Positions 34,551-43,844 of a DNA stretch of 64,000 nt are shown here, piece after piece (positions within the stretch are counted from its first letter, which is position 1; each line of letters begins with the position of its first letter). Position numbers and translations under genes: made by a program. Below the pieces are notes generated by a model. That model was not told the origin of the DNA. It searched no databases and was given only the letters and a program-made list of their open reading frames with translations. The stretch is from Chloroflexi bacterium TSY (GTDB lineage Bacteria > Chloroflexota > Anaerolineae > Caldilineales > Caldilineaceae). The DNA is taken from contig JAHBNG010000006.1 of NCBI GenBank assembly GCA_019217005.1, positions 62,001 to 126,000 on the forward strand, written 5' to 3'.

Positions 34551-35936
34551 CTAACTAATTAACGGCCAATCATCAGCTTCCCGAATTCCGATTGCCGCTT
34601 CCAATGCAGCAGCCTTGGCATCAAGCTGGGCGTACGCTTCTTCAACATCGAAGCGGGTAAACTTCCCCCGGTCAAAGATATTTTCACCTTCCACGATTAC
34701 AGTGTCAACCGTGCGGGCCAGCGCGTGATAGACCAGATTGACAACCGGATCTTTGAAGCGCGGCCGGCACTCGGGTCGATCCAACCCGTGGATCACAATA
34801 TCGGCCCGTTTACCCACCTCTAATGAACCGATCTCGTCCTGCAAGCCCAGCGCACGCGCCCCATTTAACGTGGCCATCTCGAAGGCGGTCTGTGCTGTGA
34901 TCGTCGGAATTTCGCCCTTAACTTCGCGATGGAGCGTCGCGGCCAGATACATCTGGCGCGGGACATCATGCTTGCCGCTGTGGCCATCGGAACCCAGGCC
35001 AATGTTGACGCCAGCTTTGAGCATTTCGGGAAAGCGACCAATCCGAATCGCGCCCATGGCCCGCCTGATCGATGCGGATGGGCAATGGACGATATTTGTA
35101 CCCGATTCGACAACGAGCTTCACATCGCTCTCTTTGAGCTGAATCATGTGGATCAAGGTGAGATTGGGCCCCAAGATGCCCAGATCGGCCAGGTGCTCGA
35201 TGGGACGCCGTCCGGTCTTCCCCAAATACATGGCAACCTCCTCTTTGTCCCAACTTTCATGCATGATCATTGGCACCTGATGCGCATCTGTCAGGGCCTT
35301 GGCCTCGGTAAGCAAGGTGTCGGAACCGGTTCCCATGCCGGTCAAGGAGACAGCACACCGCACGCGCCCCCCGTTGTGATACGGATAGCGTTCAATCTGG
35401 TTGGTCAACAAAGCTAGACATTCGTCGGTAGATTTGTTCATGCCTTCGATTTCGCCGGGTATGTCGGAAATGGAGTTTCCCGGCATCCCCCGGATGCCGA
35501 CGGTCTCCGTGGCCCTGGCTGTCGCATCAAGATCTTTCGAGCTCCCGGTGTCAGAATAGATCGTAGCGCCATTGGCAACCAGTTCCATGCAGCAGAGCAG
35601 GGTGCTGAGGTAATCATCTTCGGCAGTTCTCCCCGCAACATAGGGTACTTCCACATCTGTCCAATCCGAGGTGCTTTCTGGTACCAAACCACGAATCAGG
35701 TCGATGCTGGTGTGAATATGCGCATCCACCAGCCCCGGATGGACCACAGCCCCGTTTAATTCACGAACTTGCGATGCGTCAATGCTGGATGCAACGTCGC
35801 GGTCCGGCCCGATAGCCACAATACGGCCATCGCGAACGGCAACAGCCCCATCGACTAGAATGCGTCGCTCAGGGTCCATCGTGATGATGCGCCCGTGTCG
35901 CAGCAGTAGGTCGGCGTTGGCTTTTGCTGTGGGCAT
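34551..35936 (-). CDS. Metal-dependent amidohydrolase (chlorohydrolase/deaminase family)
   Basis: A 461-residue cytosolic hydrolase of the TRZ/ATZ-type amidohydrolase family. ATG at 35936 with AGGAG 8 bases upstream. Metal ligands are visible: the DAHIHTS motif (HxH) near residue 75-80, the IMHESWD histidine, LIHMIQL, and GLGSDGH with the catalytic aspartate. These enzymes deaminate or dehalogenate ring compounds or hydrolyse N-substituted amides; the exact substrate cannot be read. It lies in a run of amine-related genes. Confidence 0.88.
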   Translation of the reverse strand: MPTAKANADLLLRHGRIITMDPERRILVDGAVAVRDGRIVAIGPDRDVASSIDASQVRELNGAVVHPGLVDAHIHTSIDLIRGLVPESTSDWTDVEVPYVAGRTAEDDYLSTLLCCMELVANGATIYSDTGSSKDLDATARATETVGIRGMPGNSISDIPGEIEGMNKSTDECLALLTNQIERYPYHNGGRVRCAVSLTGMGTGSDTLLTEAKALTDAHQVPMIMHESWDKEEVAMYLGKTGRRPIEHLADLGILGPNLTLIHMIQLKESDVKLVVESGTNIVHCPSASIRRAMGAIRIGRFPEMLKAGVNIGLGSDGHSGKHDVPRQMYLAATLHREVKGEIPTITAQTAFEMATLNGARALGLQDEIGSLEVGKRADIVIHGLDRPECRPRFKDPVVNLVYHALARTVDTVIVEGENIFDRGKFTRFDVEEAYAQLDAKAAALEAAIGIREADDWPLIS

Positions 35937-36157
35937 GGGTAAGCTCCTTTTCACTCGACTGAAACTGTCAAATTCATTTGGTTTTCTACGGGGTTTTGTG
36001 GTTTTTAGTTGGTCTGTTGGTGAGTTGGTTAGATGATTAGATGGTTGGTCAACAAACCAACAAACCAACTAACTATCCAACATCTACCCTACAAAACCTC
36101 ACGGAACAATTTATTTTAGATTTATGGCAATGCTCAGAATAGATCCACAGGTTTGCC

Positions 36158-37096
36158 TCAATCGTACTGTCCGGTACGACATTTTGAGCTGATAGCGGGA
36201 CTCGTCCCATCTAGGAAAGTATTGATTTCGCTCAGGCAATCGTCCAGCCCAGAGTGCCACGATTCACGCAAGTTGCGGATCTGACCGCTGGTCAAATGCC
36301 ACGAGAGCGGTATTTCTGCCGTCCGCTTCGGCTCGATAATCACCGTTTCAATTGCGACTGGCCCGGTGGATTGATTGGCCGCAAAGCGCTTGATCCATGC
36401 CTTGGTAAAGCGTTCTAACTCTGCTTCATTTCGGTTAAATGCAACGCCATCGCGAATACTAAAGATGCCCAAAAGCGGCCCCAAAAAGGCCGCGGCGGTA
36501 CCGCTGGAGGCAAAAGCATGGCGGCCATCCCCCGTGGAAGAAACCCGCAGTTGGATAATCAAGAGTCGCTTGAATGTCACACCCGACGTGGATTTTTCAC
36601 GCGCCTCCAAGACTGGTTCCAGCCAGTCAATGGCTGAAGCCACACCATAATTATCATGATAGCCACCATCGATAAAGTGATGGCCCAGGAATCTCTCATT
36701 ATATTCATGTGTATGCAGCATGGTGTTGGTTAGCTCTGCGCGGGTTGCCGGAGAAATATAGGGGAAGGTGGCCGAAAGTCGGGCAGCCGTCCAAAGTCCG
36801 ATATCGTGATTGGCCTGAACATCATATCTTTGCTCAGGGGAACCATGATTGTGTTTGAAGAGATATTCAGAGAGAGTCTGCGCGCGCTTTGTCTTCATGT
36901 CTGTAAAATCGATCGGTGTGATCATAATGCGGTGACCATTTTCCATGATGGTCGTATTTAAGATTGGGACAGGAATGCAACCTGCTTCGATCCCAGAGAC
37001 GAAATCTGTCATCAATGGCTGCGCTTTCTCGGTATTGTCGGCAGAGATATAAGCCCACTTTTCCTCCAGCAATAGCCCTCTATCTGTTTTCGCCAA
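36158..37096 (-). CDS. Patatin-like phospholipase, C-terminal part (after frameshift)
   Basis: The second half of the lipase begun at 37012. It contains the patatin D-G-G catalytic motif FIDGGYHDNYGVASAIDWLE, upstream AARLSATFPYISPATRAEL, and a long C-terminal domain with TSSG...FLGPLLGIFSI. The frame opens without a convincing start codon, since it is really the continuation of the membrane part: reading ...IIFAWRKTDRGLLLEEKW... needs one more A in the CGAAAACAG run at about 37085. Confidence 0.75.
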   Translation of the reverse strand: MAKTDRGLLLEEKWAYISADNTEKAQPLMTDFVSGIEAGCIPVPILNTTIMENGHRIMITPIDFTDMKTKRAQTLSEYLFKHNHGSPEQRYDVQANHDIGLWTAARLSATFPYISPATRAELTNTMLHTHEYNERFLGHHFIDGGYHDNYGVASAIDWLEPVLEAREKSTSGVTFKRLLIIQLRVSSTGDGRHAFASSGTAAAFLGPLLGIFSIRDGVAFNRNEAELERFTKAWIKRFAANQSTGPVAIETVIIEPKRTAEIPLSWHLTSGQIRNLRESWHSGLDDCLSEINTFLDGTSPAISSKCRTGQYD

Positions 37097-38451
37097 GCAA
37101 AGATTATCGACCAGAAATCAATAAAGCTAAGGCCATAGGCCGCCGTAGCAAGACTGCTGGTGACAGATTTATCAAATGCCGCTTGCAGTAGTTCAGCACT
37201 TGGCGTACATGCCCCTTGGGTCAAATCGTTTTGCAACAGTTCATTGACATAAAAAGCCGTCCCAACCGATCCGCCCGAAGCACCGCTGATCATGCGGATT
37301 TCGTGAGCCAGCTCTGCTCGTTCTTCTATCATCTTTTGCATAGCCAGCGTGGTCCAACCTGCCGCTAAAATACCTCCTCCTGTTGACGTAACGATCACCA
37401 AGTTTTCATCGGATTTGCCATCGGCAACTATCTGCTCGGGCGTGAGACGCACTACCGTTGTCTGTGCATCGCCGTGAACCAGAAAGTAGTAGTCAAACTT
37501 GAAGACCAGACGCGCTCCCACAATAACCAATAGCAACATAAAGAGCGGCGAAAGTTGATAGAATGAGAGGTGGAAATCAAATCCCAGTGCAATCCAAATG
37601 AGTAGCGTGATTAGAATGTAGAGATGCACAAGAGGAGGCAACTCGGCCCCCGAGGGTGGAGCGATGAGGGGACGACCCAAAAAATAGAGAAGCAGCAGGG
37701 TTGTAAACATGAGTAGAGCATAGAAATGGGTCGATGTAATGAGAGGAATGGGCTGTCCAGGAACATCAGCGACTAGATGCCTGGTTGGCAGTAAGTTGAG
37801 AACCCGCGAGATGCCATAGCGCAGCTTGGCTAACCATCGATTTTCAGTGAACCTACCCCAAGTCTTCGCATAGAATGAGGAGGATACCAACTGCTGCGAT
37901 TGGGCCGCAAACTCGGCTGGTAACGTCAGGGTCATCACCAGAAGCAGACCGATCAATGCACCGACGAGTGCTGCCACAAGGCCAACTAAGTTGCCAACGG
38001 CGGCGTTATTGATCACAACCAAAATGCACGGCACGCAGAGCAGTAGATAAACGCAAACCTGTAACCAAGTAAGCGCAGGATCCAAGAGGCGTTCAAAGAA
38101 ACGTGGAATTAATCCGCTGGGCGTGTACACATAGTTGCCCTCGTTATCCTTGCTGCCATCTGAGCGAAGTGGACTGTAATCGTGATTCGTATCGCCATAC
38201 CGAATTGGCACGCTGTCGATCAACAGCCCCTGGGTAATCAGCAAACTCCATACCGTGATCACCAGAATAAACCCGACAAAGAGAATTCCACCAAACGCCA
38301 AATCAAAAAAGATGCCGTTCAACAGCAGATAGCCAGGGCTGGGAATTTTCCCCGGTAATAAGGGTAGCTCCTTAAAACCACCAAATATCGGCAGCAATAC
38401 AATGATCAGGGCATAAGCGATGCCATACTTGAGCAGTCTCAGTAGATCCAA
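37012..38451 (-). CDS. Membrane-anchored patatin-like phospholipase, N-terminal and serine part
   Basis: About 480 residues with at least eight hydrophobic segments (GIAYALIIVLLPIFGG, GGILFVGFILVITVWSLL, VCVYLLLCVPCILVV, LVGLVAALVGALIGLLLV, HFYALLMFTTLLLLYFL and others), then the patatin core: glycine-rich TSTGGGILAAGWTTLAMQ and the serine elbow GASGGSVGT. The catalytic Asp is on the next frame (36158-37096). The ATG shown is in the MITE; the native start is 38731, cut off by that element. Acts on membrane lipids, presumably from inside the cell membrane. Confidence 0.8.
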   Translation of the reverse strand: MDLLRLLKYGIAYALIIVLLPIFGGFKELPLLPGKIPSPGYLLLNGIFFDLAFGGILFVGFILVITVWSLLITQGLLIDSVPIRYGDTNHDYSPLRSDGSKDNEGNYVYTPSGLIPRFFERLLDPALTWLQVCVYLLLCVPCILVVINNAAVGNLVGLVAALVGALIGLLLVMTLTLPAEFAAQSQQLVSSSFYAKTWGRFTENRWLAKLRYGISRVLNLLPTRHLVADVPGQPIPLITSTHFYALLMFTTLLLLYFLGRPLIAPPSGAELPPLVHLYILITLLIWIALGFDFHLSFYQLSPLFMLLLVIVGARLVFKFDYYFLVHGDAQTTVVRLTPEQIVADGKSDENLVIVTSTGGGILAAGWTTLAMQKMIEERAELAHEIRMISGASGGSVGTAFYVNELLQNDLTQGACTPSAELLQAAFDKSVTSSLATAAYGLSFIDFWSIIFAWRKQIEGYCWRKSGLISLPTIPRKRSH

Positions 38452-38654
38452 ATTTCAGGTTTTGAGAGAGAATTCTGGCTAAACAGTTGACATAAATACA
38501 AATTTGCCGGTCGATATCTAGTTTTTGCGTTAGATTTGGGCGATTTTCAGATATGAAATAGGTTGTTTTCTGTAACCGAAATCTGAATAAATGACTCCAA
38601 AATCCCTGCAATCTCGACTGAAAATAGCCAAAAACGCCAAATTTGGATCTACTG
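38440..38654. mobile_element. MITE family 1, copy 3, inside the patatin gene
   Basis: 215 bp with CAGTAGATCCAAATTT ends, flanked by AGTCT on both sides (38435-38439, 38655-38659). Removing the element and one AGTCT restores the frame exactly: TLNLIR continues into LLKYGIAYAL of the patatin. The frame coming from the patatin start passes through the element with no stop but leaves in another frame. Confidence 0.93.
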
Positions 38655-38731
38655 AGTCTGATAAGGTTCAGCGTGCGCGTCGTTCTATCTTGCAAGTTCA
38701 ACTTGCGGAACCATTCTCTTATCGCTTGCAT
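38655..38731 (-). pseudogene. 5' end of the patatin gene, cut off by the MITE
   Basis: The start is ATG 38731 with AGGAG 6 bases upstream. It codes for MQAIREWFRKLNLQDRTTRT and then LNLI, a basic amphipathic start, before running into the MITE. This is the only part of the patatin gene with a real ribosome site. Confidence 0.78.
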
Positions 38732-38794
38732 AGGTTACTCCTTGGGTCATTGAACCCGTCAATGCTGGAACAGATATAGGCGCAGGACGCGGCA

Positions 38795-40672
38795 TTAGGT
38801 TTCCGTCGGTGTGGACAGATTGGCCTCGGTTACCGACGCCGGTTGGTTCGGTCGCATGAGATATGCCGTCACGAAAAGCACCACAACCACGAGCAAAATC
38901 TCGACAACCGATACCACGGCCAGGACCGGGCTGAGCTTGTAGTGCAGATCTTCCCACAGACGGATCGGTAAAGTGCGGATGCGCACACCAACCAGGAACA
39001 GAGAGATGACCAGATCGTCAAAGGAACCCAGGAAGCCAAAGAACGCGGCCACAATAATGCCGGGTCGCAGCAGCGGCAGGGTCACATGACGAAATGCGCC
39101 AATCGCGCTGGCCCCCATGACGCGTGCGGCCTTCTCCAGTTGGATATCAAAGTTCTGTAAATTGGCTGCCATGATGATGGTGACAATCGGCAATGTGAAG
39201 AGGCTGTGTCCCAGCACCAATCCGAGCGTTGTGCCAACGAGTCCGATTGGGAAGAAGACATAATAAACGGCAATCGCTGTGATGACGGATGGAATGATGA
39301 TTGGACTCAGCAGCAGGGCCACGACGGCATTCTTCCCTGGATATTCGGCCCGCACAAGCCCCAATGCTGTCAGTCCACCCAGGATCGTTGTGAGCACCAT
39401 GCTCAACAGACCGAGCCGCAGGCTGGTCATGAGAGCGCTTAACCAGTAGCGTTTGCTTAAGAATTCTTGATACCACTGGAGCGTCAATTCTTGGGGCGGG
39501 AACGATAAGAAGATATCTTTGCCGAATGAAATCACAATCGCCACGATGATTGGTGCATCGAGAATCAGGATGGCCAGAATCGCGATGAGCAAACCGGGGA
39601 TAACTGCCAACCAGGTGGGAAGTCGCCCCAACAAGCGGACCGTTGGCCACACCAACTGGTCAACCATGAAGGATTCAGCCTTCTCTGGCATATCGCCGAA
39701 GGTGCGCAAGACGCTCGTGCGCAACCTGCCGCGCTTTTTTGCTTCGAGCTCCTCTAAAGAAGCAGGTGTTGGCCCCACCGTCTGCAGCGCTGATCCCCAC
39801 ACACGACTGAGCGGCACCAGCCGTGAGCCGATGAACAGCGCAATGAGGGTTGCCACAAGCAAAATAACCGCCATCGATTCAGAAAAACCGGGTGAGCCAA
39901 CGAAACTTTCCCGCGCTCGAACCAACAGCGTCGCATAGACCTGACCGCTGTTTGTCCCCAGCAGATCCGGGGTGATGAAAAAGCCAATCCCCAACATAAA
40001 GACCAGCACCACCCCACTGAGGATACCGGACAAGGTGAGCGGTAGGAAAACGGTCAAGAAAGCCGCAACAGGCGACGCTCCCATGACCTGGGCCGAGCGC
40101 ACGAGGCTCATATCAATGGACGCCATGACGCTGTAGATCGGCAAAACCATGAACGGTAGCAAAATCGCGACCATACCGATCTGAACGGCGAGTGGAGAGT
40201 AGAGGATGCGATACGGTTCGCCAGTCAGAGCTTCAACGACTTTCGAGATTGGACCGGTTCGGCCCAGAATGATCATCCATCCAAAGGTACGCACAACCAG
40301 TGCAACAAAAAATGGAATGACGACGAGGACAATCAGGAGCAAACGGAGGCGGCGCGACGCAATGCGCATTAAGTAAGCGACAGGGTATCCAAGGATTAAG
40401 CTACCGACGGATGCCAGCGCTGAGTACCAGAACTGCCGTAAAAGAGCCTCCGTATAGAGGGGTGTCGTGAGGATGCGCTGGAAGTTCTCGAGCGGATCGG
40501 CGGTCTGGCTAAAACTTGACATGAACATTCTGGCAAGCGGCCATACAAACACAAGCCCCACGTAAAGGATCGCCGGGATAATGAGCAATCCCGGACTGAG
40601 GCGAAGTTGAGGCAGGGTTGATGGGGTACTGCCGACCTGTATGTGTTCTATTGGTTTCTTCGCTTCTGCCAT
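38795..40672 (-). CDS. Fused PotB-PotC-like ABC permease
   Basis: A 625-residue fusion of two inner-membrane permeases of the spermidine/putrescine type, normally two proteins. The first half (about 25-300) has the ABC-binding EAA-like loop AQVMGASPVAAFLTVFLPLTL; the second (about 350-600) has the loop KAARVMGASAIGAFRHVTL. Twelve or so membrane spans in total. Works with the downstream-coded partner genes: the ATPase at 40759 and the binding protein at 43845. Same strand, but the 86-bp gap to the ATPase gene carries repeated AAT-rich words rather than a clear promoter. Confidence 0.9.
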   Translation of the reverse strand: MAEAKKPIEHIQVGSTPSTLPQLRLSPGLLIIPAILYVGLVFVWPLARMFMSSFSQTADPLENFQRILTTPLYTEALLRQFWYSALASVGSLILGYPVAYLMRIASRRLRLLLIVLVVIPFFVALVVRTFGWMIILGRTGPISKVVEALTGEPYRILYSPLAVQIGMVAILLPFMVLPIYSVMASIDMSLVRSAQVMGASPVAAFLTVFLPLTLSGILSGVVLVFMLGIGFFITPDLLGTNSGQVYATLLVRARESFVGSPGFSESMAVILLVATLIALFIGSRLVPLSRVWGSALQTVGPTPASLEELEAKKRGRLRTSVLRTFGDMPEKAESFMVDQLVWPTVRLLGRLPTWLAVIPGLLIAILAILILDAPIIVAIVISFGKDIFLSFPPQELTLQWYQEFLSKRYWLSALMTSLRLGLLSMVLTTILGGLTALGLVRAEYPGKNAVVALLLSPIIIPSVITAIAVYYVFFPIGLVGTTLGLVLGHSLFTLPIVTIIMAANLQNFDIQLEKAARVMGASAIGAFRHVTLPLLRPGIIVAAFFGFLGSFDDLVISLFLVGVRIRTLPIRLWEDLHYKLSPVLAVVSVVEILLVVVVLFVTAYLMRPNQPASVTEANLSTPTET

Positions 40673-40758
40673 TTAGTCCTCTATAGAGATTAGAGAATAG
40701 AGATTGCGTGACTGAGGAGCACGCAAATCTCCAATTTCTATTCTCCGTTCTCCAATTT

Positions 40759-41859
40759 CTAATCCCCAATCTCCGAACGTAAAATGATCGCATCCGCTGG
40801 TTGCCAGGTGACAAAAACGCGGTCACCGACACGATAGATTGATTGATCCGCGCGGTTGTGTGCGCGAACAAGCACTTCATGGCCACTGTCCAGTTGCACT
40901 CGATAACGTGTCGACTCGCCGAGATAGAGGGCATGGACTAAGGTGCCACCGGGAGCGCTAGCGGTCGTGTGATTTTGATTCCCCTGTGAGAGAGTCGCCT
41001 TTTCCGGACGAATCAATAGTTGGACGTCCGCACCAGCCTGCACCCAACCTTCCGCGTGACTAGTAATCGTGAGGCCGTCACCAAGCTCAATGGCGCAGAC
41101 GGCTCCATTTACCGCTTGAACTCGGCCAGTCAGGATAGTCGAATCGCCCACGAAGTCGGCGACAAAGGTATCGACGGGCTGATCGTAAATCTCACGCGGT
41201 GTCCCAACCTGGAGAATGTGGCCCGCATTCATGATCGCGATTCGATCTGACATCGTGAGCGCCTCTTCCTGATCGTGCGTCACGTAGATGATGGTGGCCT
41301 CGACCGACTGGTGAAGCTCGATCAGCTCCAGTTGCACAATCTCGCGCAGCCGGCGATCCAGTGCGCCCAACGGCTCGTCCATCAGCAAAACGCTCGGCTC
41401 GTAGACCAAGGCACGCGCCAAAGCCACTCGCTGTTGTTGGCCGCCGCTGAGCTGCGATGGATATTTTGCGGCCTGCTCAGGCAAGCGCACCAGCTCCAAG
41501 GCACTCCGCACCTTCGGCTCGATATCTTGACGGGAGAAGCCGCGCATTCGCAACGGAAACGCAACATTCTGTGCGACCGTCATGTGCGGAAAGAGGGCAT
41601 AGTTTTGGAAGACCATCCCAACATTGCGCTTTTCTGGGCTAAGCCGCTCCACGCGCTGGTTCCCGATCTCGATTGTCCCTTCGGTTGGCGTCTCGAAACC
41701 AGCAATCATCGACAACATTGTCGTTTTGCCACTGCCGCTTGGGCCAAGCAGAGTCAGAAATTCGCCGGATTGTATTTCCAGCGAGACGCCATCGACTGCT
41801 GTGAAGGTGCCGAATCGCTTGACGACGTTGTTGAGCCGTACCGCAGCTCCATGTGCCAT
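40759..41859 (-). CDS. potA: PotA-like ABC transporter ATP-binding protein
   Basis: A 366-residue ATPase. Walker A GPSGSGKTT, the signature LSGGQQQRVALARAL, Walker B VLLMDEPLGALD, the H-loop YVTHDQEE, and a C-terminal TOBE-type domain (VQLLIRPEKATLS). It couples ATP use to the fused permease at 38795. Its leader contains the CCATCCAAATCCGCTGTAGT repeat. It is called polyamine-type on architecture; the solute may be another amine or a small acid, given the neighbours. Confidence 0.9.
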   Translation of the reverse strand: MAHGAAVRLNNVVKRFGTFTAVDGVSLEIQSGEFLTLLGPSGSGKTTMLSMIAGFETPTEGTIEIGNQRVERLSPEKRNVGMVFQNYALFPHMTVAQNVAFPLRMRGFSRQDIEPKVRSALELVRLPEQAAKYPSQLSGGQQQRVALARALVYEPSVLLMDEPLGALDRRLREIVQLELIELHQSVEATIIYVTHDQEEALTMSDRIAIMNAGHILQVGTPREIYDQPVDTFVADFVGDSTILTGRVQAVNGAVCAIELGDGLTITSHAEGWVQAGADVQLLIRPEKATLSQGNQNHTTASAPGGTLVHALYLGESTRYRVQLDSGHEVLVRAHNRADQSIYRVGDRVFVTWQPADAIILRSEIGD

Positions 41860-41882
41860 TATTTCTTGGTACCTCCGCTTTC

Positions 41883-41945
41883 TTGCACGTCTCGTTCTGG
41901 CATTTTCTGTGGCTGCCCCAGCATACTACAGCGGATTTGGATGGG
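41883..41945 (-). repeat. Leader repeat before potA-like gene
   Basis: Second copy of the leader seen at 34283-34345: CCATCCAAATCCGCTGTAGT, then AGAAAATGCCAGAACGAGAC. About 310 bp between the TPP enzyme gene and the ATPase gene hold this repeat and no gene. Confidence 0.5.
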
Positions 41946-42169
41946 AGGGAATGCCCGGTCGGGATGGTTCGGAGTTAGGTTGACAAAGTTGTGGAGGCCG
42001 CACTAGAAAATGCGGCAGTGCCTGACCAGAACCAGCGTTAGGGAACGCCTCCCCCATACAATATGTCAACCTATTTCTAACGCCGATGTGAACTATTCCT
42101 GTCTATCGAGTGGAAATTCTCATCTATGTCGTTGCGAGTATAGCGACAGAATTCACGAGAACCAATTCC

Positions 42170-43636
42170 TCACGACGCGAGCCGATCATCCACTTCGATA
42201 ACCGTTGGTACGCTCTGAACAAGTGTATCACGAATTGCCATTTCTAGCTCAGTTGGCGTCTCTGGGCTGGCGTATGCACATCCGAAACCTCGGGCCAGGG
42301 CAGCCAGATCGGGAATGGCAAAGTCGACGCCCAATGGCTTTATGCCACGTTGCTCCATCCCTTGGCGAATCGTACCAAAGCCGCGATCATTCCAGACAAT
42401 GATGGGCAATCCAAGCCCACGCTCAACAGCCGTCAGTGCGTACCCGAGAGTCCCGTATGCGCTCGGATAGAGCCACGTGCCGTCGGCTGGAATATCCAGG
42501 TATCGGAACCCGCAATAAGCGACCAGTGTGGAGTCAATAGCCACAATGCCATTGGCCGGAAGACCAGCACGCACCGCATAGAGCCAAGGCTTATATCGAC
42601 TGTTTGCCCTGTTGACCTCGGCATCGATCTGTGAGCGGAGGCCGAGGGCGCGATCTTTCGCTCTCGGGCGCTCAAGCTTCCCGACGGTGTCCGCCAGGGC
42701 TTCAATACTTATTCGAGCGTCTGCAATAATGCCAATGGTAGCTGGCATATTTGCGTGGATCTGTCCAGGATCGATGTCCACGCGGATTATGGCTCCGTTG
42801 AGTGCGACTGGCGCGTGCCAGAAATCACTCCGGCCCAGTTGCGTCCCGACTGCCAAGACGACATCGGCATCGGCCAGGGCCTCAAGCGTTGCATTTAGAT
42901 GAAAACCACCACCGACATACAACGGATGGTCATTGGGAAAGGCGTCCTTACCATTCCACGTTGTCATGACGGGGATGCCAAGTGCTTCCGCCAATGTCGG
43001 CGAGATGTTCTGCGCAGACCGTGCGCCCCCACCCAGGAGGATGATTGGTCGTTGCGCCGAGCGCAGCAACTCCGCAGCATGGATGAGCGAAGCAGAATCG
43101 GGCGCAATTGGCCGATAGGTTGGCCGTTCACCTATTGAGATTGGACCATAGTCTGCCAGAATATCAATGGGAATGCCAAGGTGGATCGATTGTGGACGGC
43201 CAATGCTGAATCGCTCGAAGGCACGGTCAATTGCCTCTGGGATCTGCTCCAAGCAACGAATACACTCACTGTAAGCACAGATGGCTGACGCTGCCGCGTG
43301 TTGATCCTTCATCTCATGGTTGTGATCACGGCCAGCACCGATGTCGGTGGTCGGCACCTCAGCCGAAATAACGAGCAACGGCACGCCATCTGTGTAGGCC
43401 TCACCCATAGCCGTGGCAATATTCGTGACACCAGGTCCGCCGATGACGATGGCAACCCCTGGTTCGCCGCTAGCACGAGCATACCCATCTGCCATAAAAC
43501 CAGCACCCTGTTCGTGCCGGGTCGTGCAGTGGTTGATTGTAGATTCACCCAACGCTGCATAGATGGGCAGCGTGTGGTCGCCCGGAATGCCAAAGACGTG
43601 TCGCACACCATGCCGTTCCAGAGTGCGAACCACCAC
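42170..43636 (-). CDS. Thiamine-diphosphate enzyme of the acetolactate synthase family
   Basis: About 488 residues with three domains: N-terminal [18 protein letters not shown] and the catalytic glutamate in [20 protein letters not shown]; a middle FAD/nucleotide-type domain ([16 protein letters not shown]); C-terminal ThDP motif beginning near [13 protein letters not shown]. It splits 2-keto acids. The upstream sequence is open to [12 protein letters not shown], so the start may be before the GTG at 43636, but no ATG lies between this and the MITE. In the undisturbed DNA only ~50 bp separated it from the binding-protein gene, so the two formed an operon. Confidence 0.83.
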   Translation of the reverse strand: MVVRTLERHGVRHVFGIPGDHTLPIYAALGESTINHCTTRHEQGAGFMADGYARASGEPGVAIVIGGPGVTNIATAMGEAYTDGVPLLVISAEVPTTDIGAGRDHNHEMKDQHAAASAICAYSECIRCLEQIPEAIDRAFERFSIGRPQSIHLGIPIDILADYGPISIGERPTYRPIAPDSASLIHAAELLRSAQRPIILLGGGARSAQNISPTLAEALGIPVMTTWNGKDAFPNDHPLYVGGGFHLNATLEALADADVVLAVGTQLGRSDFWHAPVALNGAIIRVDIDPGQIHANMPATIGIIADARISIEALADTVGKLERPRAKDRALGLRSQIDAEVNRANSRYKPWLYAVRAGLPANGIVAIDSTLVAYCGFRYLDIPADGTWLYPSAYGTLGYALTAVERGLGLPIIVWNDRGFGTIRQGMEQRGIKPLGVDFAIPDLAALARGFGCAYASPETPTELEMAIRDTLVQSVPTVIEVDDRLAS

Positions 43637-43685
43637 CTCGCCACCCGTCAGATGTTGTGAAATCAGAATTGTTCTCTCACTTTAG

Positions 43686-43840
43686 GGGGTGGTTCATTTT
43701 AGGCGGACAATTAGGTTTACATTTTTGCAAAGAGAAAAGATGTTTATATTTTCTAATTTGAGCCATGCTCAGGCAGAAAATGACCTCATATAGATTTTTG
43801 TCTATGTATCAAAAGTGTAAACCTAATTCTGAACCACCCC
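43686..43840. mobile_element. MITE family 2, copy 1 (155 bp)
   Basis: Begins GGGGTGGTTCATTTTAGG and ends TTCTGAACCACCCC; ends are inverted repeats of GGGGTGGTTCA with a further GGTTTACA part inside. An 8-bp duplication CACTTTAG flanks it (43678-43685, 43841-43848). A second copy is at 59934. It lies between the solute-binding protein and the TPP enzyme genes, and the duplication covers the binding protein's stop codon without destroying it. Confidence 0.9.
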
Positions 43841-43844
43841 CACT

